Below, one piece after another: positions 11,726-17,428 of a stretch of 17,428 nt of DNA. Under the pieces are notes generated by a model, which searched no databases, was not told the DNA's origin, and saw only the letters and a list, made by a program, of their open reading frames with translations. Numbering within the stretch: position 1 is the first letter of the stretch; each line of letters starts with the position of its first letter. A program made the position numbers and the translations under genes. This DNA is from 21-14-0-10-32-9 sp964501945 (GTDB taxonomy: Archaea; Nanobdellota; Nanobdellia; Woesearchaeales; 21-14-0-10-32-9). Location of the stretch: the NCBI GenBank assembly GCA_964501945.1, contig CAZCTY010000020.1, positions 1 through 17,428 on the forward strand, read 5' to 3'.

Positions 11726-12844
11726 ATGGAGAAAGCTCAAAAAGTTACTGAAAAGCAAAGGTTTAAGCTTCGAAAATTTGTTAAGGATTTAGAAACGCAT
11801 AGGGGTAGGGGTACGGAGTTAGTCTCTGTGTATGTTCCTGCGGGTTATGACTTAAACAAAATTACGACTCATATTTCTCAAGAGCAAGGTACCGCGTCTA
11901 ATATTAAAAGTAAGCAGACGCGTGATAATGTTATTTCCGCGTTGGAGAAGATTCTTCAGCATCTAAAAACTTTAGCTGGGACTCCTAAAAATGGTTTGGC
12001 TGTTTTTGCGGGTAACGTTGCTGAGCGTGAGGGTCAGCAGGACTTTCAGGTTTGGAGTATTGAGCCTCCTATTCCTTTAAATCAAAGGCTTTATAGGTGT
12101 GATAAGGAGTTTGTTTTAGAGCCTTTGAGGGAGATGCTTGCTGATGAGGATTCTTATGGTCTTGTTGCGATGGATAGGCGGGAGGCTACTGTTGCTATTT
12201 TGAGGGGTAAATCTGTTGTTATTGTTGCAAACGCTGAGAGCATGGTTCCAGGTAAGTTTAAAGCGGGTGGTCAGTCCGCTGTGAGGTTTGCTCGTAATCG
12301 TGAGCTTGCGGCTAAAGATTTTTATCAGCGTGTTGGTGGGGTTATTAAAGATCAGTTCTTTGAATTGAAGGATTTGAAGGGTTTAATTATTGGTGGTCCT
12401 GGTCCTACTAAGTATGAATTCGTTGAGGGTAGTTTTTTGCCTACTGAGCTAAAAAATAAAGTTCTTGGTATTAAGGATTTGAGTTATACTGATGAGTTTG
12501 GTATTCAGGAATTATTGGAGAAATCTCAGGATTTGCTTGCTGAAGAATCTGTTATGGAAGAGAAATTGTTGATGGGTAAATTCTTTGAGCGTTTATCTAA
12601 AAATAGTGGGACTGTTACTTATGGTTTGGCTGATTGTAGGCGTCTTCTTGAGCTTGGTGCGGTTGATACTTTGTTATTATCTGAGAAGGTTGATGAGGTT
12701 ACAATTGAGGAGTTAATTGATTTGGCTGAGCAGTTTAGTTCTAATGTTGAGATTATTAGTGTTGAGACTCGTGAGGGTGCTCAATTGAAAGATATGGGTG
12801 GCTTTGCGGCTATTTTGCGTTATGATGTTGGGGATAGTGCTTAG
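11726..12844 (+). CDS. prf1: Peptide chain release factor aRF1 (short form)
   Basis: A 372-residue class I release factor that reads stop codons and triggers peptide release. Key motifs are present: NIKS (59-62) and YRCDKEF (123-129) for stop-codon recognition, and GKFKAGGQSAVRFAR (176-190) with GGQ at 181-183 for hydrolysis. The C-terminal domain ends VETREGAQLKDMGGFAAILRY. Typical archaeal aRF1 is about 40 residues longer and has a zinc-binding CPNCG-type minidomain before the helix EELIDLAEQF; here LLLSEKVDEVTIEEL runs straight on, so the minidomain is missing. The ATG at 11726 is preferred over an upstream GTG because of the TATA box. The stop overlaps the stop of elp3 by 4 bp. Confidence 0.95.
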   Translation: MEKAQKVTEKQRFKLRKFVKDLETHRGRGTELVSVYVPAGYDLNKITTHISQEQGTASNIKSKQTRDNVISALEKILQHLKTLAGTPKNGLAVFAGNVAEREGQQDFQVWSIEPPIPLNQRLYRCDKEFVLEPLREMLADEDSYGLVAMDRREATVAILRGKSVVIVANAESMVPGKFKAGGQSAVRFARNRELAAKDFYQRVGGVIKDQFFELKDLKGLIIGGPGPTKYEFVEGSFLPTELKNKVLGIKDLSYTDEFGIQELLEKSQDLLAEESVMEEKLLMGKFFERLSKNSGTVTYGLADCRRLLELGAVDTLLLSEKVDEVTIEELIDLAEQFSSNVEIISVETREGAQLKDMGGFAAILRYDVGDSA

Positions 12845-14547
12845 ATTTTTTTTATCATGTATGGTCCTTCTTGTGTGTATCCTATTTTTTCGTAGTATTT
12901 CCTAACACCTATTCCTGATATTACTATTACTTTGTCTTTTTTGTTCTCTTTTGCGATCTCTTCTGCTTTTTGCATTAATTTTCGTCCAAGTCCTCTGTGT
13001 TGTGCGTTGCTGTTTGTTGTATTTATTGGTGAGGCGAATCCGTATACGTGTAATTCTCTTATTATGCATGATTTTTTTGTGATTTCTTCTCTTAGTTGTT
13101 GTGATGGTATTCTAAGTCTTACAAATCCGAGCAGTTTATCATTTGAGTCTGTGTAGTTTATGAAATATTCTTTGCCTTTGCTCGCATCGTATTTATTTAT
13201 GTTTAATTTGATTGGTTCTTTTATGACATCTCCTTTTATTTCTCGTGTTCTTATTTCTCTAACTTCTTTTTTTTGTTTTTCTATTTCGCTATCAATCATT
13301 TGTCTTAGGTTGCTTCTATCAACTCCTGCGACTGAGTGTTTTGGTGGTATGTCTCGTTGAACTCTCATCACTCTGCAATACTCTGGTATTTTTGGTATTA
13401 TCTTTGTGAGTATTTCGATTGCTTTCGTTGTTGTTAGCGCTCTGTATTTTCCTTTTTTGTAATCCTCATGTATCTTTGTTCCAGGCATTACCATTAATGG
13501 GTATATTTTTAGCATGTCTGGTTTGTATGCTTCATTTTCAAATAATTCTTCAAATACTTTTATCTCATCATCAAAGCTAATGCCGGGCAGTCCTGGCATC
13601 ATGTGGAAATTTAATTTAAATCCTAAATCTTTTAACTCTCTTATACTTTTTTTTGTATCCTCTATTGTGTGTCCTCGCATCACTTCTTTGAGGACGTTAT
13701 CTTTTAGTGTTTGTACTCCAAGTTCTACGCGTGTGCATCCAAGTTTTAGCATTTCATTTCCATGTTCTCTAAATCCTTGGTCTGGCTTTGTCTCTATTGT
13801 AAGTCCTATGCATCGTATGTTGCTTGTCTCATTTCTCTTTTGCGCATCATTCATTGTGTCTTTATTTTTTGTCTTTAGCTCTGTTATTTTTGTTTTTATT
13901 CGCATCACGCGTTCATCATCTTTTATGCTTCCTGGCAGTTCAAAGAATTCTTTGAATTTTTTTATTTGAAATTCTTCCTGTTCATAAAACATTTCTGAGA
14001 AGTCATTCATCGCGCAAAACGCGTCTTTTACGAATTCTTCTTGGTATTCTTTTCTTGATGCTGTAAATGTTCCTCCCATGATTATTAGTTCAACTTTCTC
14101 CGGGCTCTGTCCTATTGCGATGTATTGTTCTAATCTGTTAAATACTTGCATGTATGCATCATAGTTATTTCGTATTCCTCTCATCGTTGCGGGTTCGTTT
14201 CCTGTGTATGATTGTGGTACGTCTCCAAAAAAGCTTTTTTGTCCGCCTGGGCAATAGGTGCATTTTCCGTGTGGGCAGCTTTGTGGTTTTGTCATTAATG
14301 CGATTACTGCGACCCCTGAGCTTGTTCTTATTGGTTTTGTTTGTAATATTTTTTTTAATTCGCTATTTTCCTCGTCGATGTTTAGGTATACTTCTATATC
14401 CGTTGGTATTTTTTTTAGCGCGTGTTTTTGGCATAATTCTACTTTTTTCTTTGCTATGTCGTCTTTGTTTGGTTTTTTTTCTTTTAAAAATAGTATTAGG
14501 TCTTGCATGAATGCGTCATTTAATTTATTATTTTGCTCATTTATCAT
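12841..14547 (-). CDS. elp3: Elp3 tRNA uridine-34 carboxymethyl-transferase (radical SAM/GNAT)
   Basis: A 568-residue archaeal Elp3 that starts cm5-type modification of wobble uridine in tRNA, using S-adenosylmethionine and acetyl-CoA. The radical-SAM cysteines are Cys91, Cys96 and Cys99 (CPHGKCTYC), followed by the Elp3 signatures QSYTGNEPATMRG, ELIIMGGTFTA and TKPDQ. A C-terminal GNAT domain carries the acetyl-CoA loop near HRGLGRKLM (about 517-525) and ends GIGVRKYYEKIGY. This gene is full length, as expected for an archaeon that works without the other Elongator subunits. A TATA box about 26 bp upstream suggests a leaderless mRNA. The stop codon overlaps that of the convergent aRF1 gene. 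Confidence 0.95.
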   Translation of the reverse strand: MINEQNNKLNDAFMQDLILFLKEKKPNKDDIAKKKVELCQKHALKKIPTDIEVYLNIDEENSELKKILQTKPIRTSSGVAVIALMTKPQSCPHGKCTYCPGGQKSFFGDVPQSYTGNEPATMRGIRNNYDAYMQVFNRLEQYIAIGQSPEKVELIIMGGTFTASRKEYQEEFVKDAFCAMNDFSEMFYEQEEFQIKKFKEFFELPGSIKDDERVMRIKTKITELKTKNKDTMNDAQKRNETSNIRCIGLTIETKPDQGFREHGNEMLKLGCTRVELGVQTLKDNVLKEVMRGHTIEDTKKSIRELKDLGFKLNFHMMPGLPGISFDDEIKVFEELFENEAYKPDMLKIYPLMVMPGTKIHEDYKKGKYRALTTTKAIEILTKIIPKIPEYCRVMRVQRDIPPKHSVAGVDRSNLRQMIDSEIEKQKKEVREIRTREIKGDVIKEPIKLNINKYDASKGKEYFINYTDSNDKLLGFVRLRIPSQQLREEITKKSCIIRELHVYGFASPINTTNSNAQHRGLGRKLMQKAEEIAKENKKDKVIVISGIGVRKYYEKIGYTQEGPYMIKKI

Positions 14548-14567
14548 TATTTTATCTAGAAATTTGT

Positions 14568-14578
14568 TTTTATATAAT
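14568..14578 (-). promoter_or_regulatory. TATA box for elp3
   Basis: The minus strand reads TTATATAAAAA, centred about 26 bp upstream of the ATG. It separates elp3 from the upstream glycosyltransferase gene. Confidence 0.6.
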
Positions 14579-14598
14579 AATCTTTATGCTTATTTTTT

Positions 14599-15603
14599 TT
14601 ATTTTGTTGGATCGTAGCTTAATGGTACGGTTGGGTTGATTTTATTTCTTACGTCTAATAATTTTTTTTCATCATTTTCTGTTAATAGGTGTCTTTTAAA
14701 ATGTTCATTATTATCTTTCAAGTATATGTATTTTTTATTTTTTTCCATATTACATACTAGGCACCAGTTCTTTGAGTGTTCTCCGTTTGTAAATTCTATG
14801 TAATTATATTTGCATGTGCTTATTCCTTTTTGTCTATATTTTCCGCATCCTATTTTTTTGTATTTTTTTGTTTCTAAGTCTTCGTGTGAAAATGGTCCTG
14901 AGGAGTTTATCCAGAAATTTTTAACTCTTTTCGCTTTTAGTTCTGCAAGGCCCCATTCTTTATTTCCTTTGATTTCTAATGCGCATCCGTTTTCATCAAA
15001 AAATTCTATTAATGGCAAAACTTCTTTTTCGTATAATGCATCGTTTCGTCTAAGATGGGGATTATTTGTGTATTCTGCTTCAGTTAGTTTTATGTATCCG
15101 TTTTTTTCTCTCTCAAAGAGCTCTGGGTGGTATCCGTACCATATGCTTCCTCTAATTGTTTCTGTTTCGCTTTTTATTTTTCTCAAGTATATAAAATCGC
15201 AATCTTTTTGGTTTTCCATGAAATTTATTACATCTTTAAGCCATGTTTCTTTTGTGCCTACTATTTTATTTGGCAGGTGTATCCAATCATCTTCTAAAAA
15301 TAGTACGTATTTGTATTCTCGAACTAAATTATTTGCTCTATTAACTCCTGCGCCGCATCCAAGGTTTTTATCCGAGTGTTTTACTATAAATTCCACATCT
15401 TCATATCTTCTATTAAGGCTGTTTAGGTAATGTTTTACATTTTGACTTGAGCCGTTGTTGAATATATACCATTTTAGTGGTCTGTAATTGCAGTTTTCAA
15501 GAAAGCTTTTAATTACACTTGGGAAATAGTCTAATTTATCTGTGCTAATAAGGCTTGTTATTGCAAAGAATTTTTCATTTTCTTTTTTTGTGTTGTTGTT
15601 CAT
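14599..15603 (-). CDS. GT-A-type glycosyltransferase (GT2-like)
   Basis: A 334-residue protein (from the Met at 15603) with a GT-A fold: FFAITSLISTDKLDYFP at the start, WYIFNNGSSQNV (45-56), NLGCGAGVNRA (80-90) and YVLFLEDDW (99-107), whose EDD (104-106) is the likely DxD-type metal and nucleotide-sugar site. It probably transfers a sugar in making a glycan or glycoprotein; donor and acceptor are unknown. The C-terminal part has cysteines in IGCGKY, STCKY and NWCLVC that might bind metal. The open frame reaches back to 15708, but a TATA box at 15634-15647 lies inside that extension and the extra residues are just lysine-rich, so the internal Met is preferred. No transmembrane helix is evident. 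Confidence 0.75.
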   Translation of the reverse strand: MNNNTKKENEKFFAITSLISTDKLDYFPSVIKSFLENCNYRPLKWYIFNNGSSQNVKHYLNSLNRRYEDVEFIVKHSDKNLGCGAGVNRANNLVREYKYVLFLEDDWIHLPNKIVGTKETWLKDVINFMENQKDCDFIYLRKIKSETETIRGSIWYGYHPELFEREKNGYIKLTEAEYTNNPHLRRNDALYEKEVLPLIEFFDENGCALEIKGNKEWGLAELKAKRVKNFWINSSGPFSHEDLETKKYKKIGCGKYRQKGISTCKYNYIEFTNGEHSKNWCLVCNMEKNKKYIYLKDNNEHFKRHLLTENDEKKLLDVRNKINPTVPLSYDPTK

Positions 15604-15633
15604 GTTTATCTTTCTTTTTTTTGTGATTTTTAG

Positions 15634-15647
15634 GTTTATATATTTTG
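15634..15647 (-). promoter_or_regulatory. TATA box for the glycosyltransferase gene
   Basis: On the minus strand AAAATATATAAACC lies about 37 bp from the Met at 15603, leaving a leader of about 12 bases with only a weak AAAGA Shine-Dalgarno. Confidence 0.5.
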
Positions 15648-15710
15648 TTTTTTTCACTCTTTTTTTTAAGAAAGCTTTTTTAATGAGTTGTAATTCTTGC
15701 TTTTTCATCT

Positions 15711-15784
15711 GCCCGCGTAGTATAGCCTGGATAGTACACGAGCTTGCGGAGCTTGAGGCCGGGGTTCAAATCCCCGCGTGGGCG
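15711..15784 (+). tRNA. trnR-GCG: tRNA-Arg (anticodon GCG)
   Basis: A 74-base cloverleaf on the + strand: acceptor GCCCGCG/CGTGGGC (one G-T pair), TA, D stem GTAT/GTAC, D loop AGCCTGGATA, anticodon stem CGAGC/GCTTG with loop TTGCGGA (anticodon GCG, reading CGC and CGU), 4-base variable loop, T arm CGGGG/CCCCG with loop TTCAAAT, and discriminator G. No intron or encoded CCA. A T-rich TATA-like stretch at 15676-15687 sits about 27 bp upstream. The carbamoyltransferase stop codon lies 2 bp from its 3' end on the other strand. Confidence 0.95.
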
Positions 15785-15785
15785 T

Positions 15786-17390
15786 TTATATTTTTAGGTC
15801 TTTTTTTTCTATTAGTCTATCTTTTAGAACTAGTGCGTCTGCTTTTGTTTCTTTTAAGAATCTTATTGCATCTTCTGGTGTTTCTACTATGGGTTCTCCG
15901 TTTATATTTAGGCTCGTGTTTAAAAGCATGGGTATTTGGGTTATTTTTTTGAATTCGTTTATTAATTCGTAATATTTTGGATTATCTTGTTTGTTAACTG
16001 TTTGTATTCTCGCTGTGTTATCTATGTGGGTGATGGAGGGGGTTGTTTCTGGTTTTTTAACTTTTGATGTGAATAGCATGTATGGGCTTGGGTCGGGGTT
16101 ATCGAACCAGTCTTTGTAGTCTTCTTCTAGTATTGATGGCGCGAAAGGTCTAAACCATTCTCTTTTTTTTATTTTATAATTTAATATGTCTTTCATATTT
16201 TTTATTGCGGGATTTGCGAGAAGTGATCTGTTTCCAAGTGCTCTTGGTCCAAATTCTGATCTTCCTTGGTACCACGCGATTATTTTTCCTTCATTTAGCA
16301 TGTTTGCAACTTTCGTTGCGTTGTATGGTTCGCCTATTTGTGGTGCGTCGTAGTCTCCTCCTAAATACATTATTTCATGATTTTCGTATTTTATTCTTTT
16401 CTCTCCTAATATGTTGTGTGCGACATACAGTGCGCATCCAGCGGCGAGTCCATCGTCTCCGCACGCGGGGGATACGTGGACGTTTTTGAATTTGCTCTCT
16501 CGTTGTATTTTTGTGTTAACGTTGCAATTTAGGAAGCTTCCTCCTGATAGGCAAATGTTTTCTCCGTGTTCTTTTTTTATCTCATCATATAATTTATTTA
16601 CTTCTCTCATTATTGCTTGTTCGAATATGTATTGTAGTGTTGCAGCTATGTTCATGGCTTTTTGTGAGTCTTTTTCCATTTCACTAAATGATTCTTCAGG
16701 AGGTAGTTTTGATATTTTTGACCAGTATTCTTCATAGTATGGTCCTGTGTATTCGTCCCATGAATCTTTTACAAATTTTAGTATTGTGCCGTATGATGCA
16801 AGACCCATTGTTGTTCCTGCTTTATAGAGTCCTGGGCCGAGTCCTAGTTTTTCTGTGAATATGTTGTATAAATTTCCAACGTCTAGTTCGGGGCATTTGT
16901 GTAGCTTTATTTTTTCTCTATTTCCTATGGCTGTATTTGAAAATGCGTGGGGGTATCCGAAGCTTGAGTCCATGCTTAAACAAATGGCTTTATCGAGGTT
17001 GCTTGTATAGAAGCTATATGCGCAGTGGCTTAAGTGGTGGTGTATGTGGTATGCGGGTAATTCTTTGTCATTAAATTTCGCAATTAATTCTTCGTGTGGT
17101 TTGGTTATTGTTTGTCCGTGTAAATTTATTTGAGGTTCATTGTTTTTATAAAATTTGAAGAAAGTGTTTTGTGATATGTCGTCGCAAAACGTGATGTGTG
17201 TTATGTCGTTGAGTGTGAAGTTATTTAGTTCTAAGAATTTTTTTATGAAGTGCTCATCGTTTCCGTTTTGGTCTTTTTTTATGCGTGTTATGCGTTCTTT
17301 GCTTATGGCCGCGATGAGTTTCCCATTTTTTACTAGTGCAAGTGAGCCGTCGTGTCCTCCGTGAAATCCTAGAATTAAATTCATTTTCAT
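15786..17390 (-). CDS. NodU/CmcH/TobZ-family carbamoyltransferase
   Basis: A 534-residue O-carbamoyltransferase that makes carbamoyl-adenylate from carbamoyl phosphate and ATP and transfers the carbamoyl group to a hydroxyl, usually on a sugar. The N-terminal Kae1-like ASKHA domain shows ILGFHGGHDGSLAL (6-19), HHHLSHCAYSFY (117-128), LSMDSSFG, LSGGSFLNCNVN and SPACGDDGLAAGCAL. The C-terminal domain shows GRSEFGPRALGNRSLLANP and REWFRPFAPSIL, both family signatures. Together with the nearby glycosyltransferase it suggests decoration of a surface or secreted glycan, or an archaeal small molecule; this is inference. A TATA box 24 bp upstream makes the first Met (leaderless) the likely start; Met3 is an alternative. 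Confidence 0.92.
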   Translation of the reverse strand: MKMNLILGFHGGHDGSLALVKNGKLIAAISKERITRIKKDQNGNDEHFIKKFLELNNFTLNDITHITFCDDISQNTFFKFYKNNEPQINLHGQTITKPHEELIAKFNDKELPAYHIHHHLSHCAYSFYTSNLDKAICLSMDSSFGYPHAFSNTAIGNREKIKLHKCPELDVGNLYNIFTEKLGLGPGLYKAGTTMGLASYGTILKFVKDSWDEYTGPYYEEYWSKISKLPPEESFSEMEKDSQKAMNIAATLQYIFEQAIMREVNKLYDEIKKEHGENICLSGGSFLNCNVNTKIQRESKFKNVHVSPACGDDGLAAGCALYVAHNILGEKRIKYENHEIMYLGGDYDAPQIGEPYNATKVANMLNEGKIIAWYQGRSEFGPRALGNRSLLANPAIKNMKDILNYKIKKREWFRPFAPSILEEDYKDWFDNPDPSPYMLFTSKVKKPETTPSITHIDNTARIQTVNKQDNPKYYELINEFKKITQIPMLLNTSLNINGEPIVETPEDAIRFLKETKADALVLKDRLIEKKDLKI

Positions 17391-17409
17391 TGTTGTTTTT
17401 TTATTTTTA

Positions 17410-17418
17410 TTTATAAAT
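17410..17418 (-). promoter_or_regulatory. TATA box for the carbamoyltransferase gene
   Basis: The minus strand reads ATTTATAAA, centred about 24 bp upstream of the start codon. The rest of the window beyond it is a T run. Confidence 0.6.
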
Positions 17419-17428
17419 TTTTTTTTTT

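Noticed and set aside
15604..15708. 35-residue lysine-rich N-terminal extension of the glycosyltransferase
   Set aside because: It contains the TATA box at 15634-15647, abuts the tRNA-Arg gene, and has no family resemblance.

Overview
The window is archaeal. It encodes aEF-1beta, an aRF1-type release factor with the NIKS and GGQ motifs, archaeal SepF, an archaeal ZPR1 homologue, an archaeal Elp3 and an archaeal Ogg. Most promoters look like archaeal TATA boxes 24-29 bp upstream of the start codon. The DNA is AT-rich (roughly one third GC by eye), genes are tightly packed, and several proteins look trimmed against their families (aRF1 without its minidomain, endonuclease III without its Fe-S cysteines, a Zn-ribbon protein with half its cysteines). 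This suggests a small-genome lineage, possibly DPANN (Woesearchaeota/Pacearchaeota-like). The placement is inference; no phylogeny was run.

Layout, left to right. Positions 1-30 hold a hairpin resembling the right end of an IS200/IS605 (TnpB) element that would lie off the left edge. Then: a Zn-ribbon/aEF-1beta operon (-); a retropepsin-like protease and RimK-like ATP-grasp operon (+); ZPR1 and SepF (-); a large membrane-anchored alpha/beta-hydrolase (+); an AT-rich gap; a 145-bp hairpin-rich block flanked by direct copies of the 3' end of tRNA-Thr(CGU); tRNA-Thr, a small Zn-finger protein and AlaX (-). Endonuclease III and a HAD phosphatase follow (+), then Ogg, peroxiredoxin and a PerR-like regulator (-) with a visible operator, a UMPH-1-type 5'-nucleotidase and a small DUF4282-like membrane protein (-). 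Next come aRF1 (+), Elp3 and a GT-A glycosyltransferase (-), tRNA-Arg(GCG) (+) and a NodU/CmcH-type carbamoyltransferase (-).

Functional groups: translation and tRNA quality control (aEF-1beta, aRF1, Elp3, AlaX, two tRNAs), oxidative stress and oxidative DNA damage (PerR-like, peroxiredoxin, Ogg, Nth), cell division (SepF), and cell-surface chemistry (hydrolase with many N-glycosylation sequons, glycosyltransferase, carbamoyltransferase).

Three genome-scale patterns stand out. First, promoter-proximal genes mostly look leaderless, while internal or long-leader genes carry Shine-Dalgarno motifs. Second, the same A8-GG-T4 motif abuts the stop codon of three minus-strand genes, with a weaker fourth copy. 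Third, the + strand appears T- and G-rich whichever way the gene points. The least explained structure is the tandem-hairpin block at 6121-6245 next to the tRNA-Thr gene. 20 protein genes (6 plus, 14 minus) and 2 tRNA genes are called.
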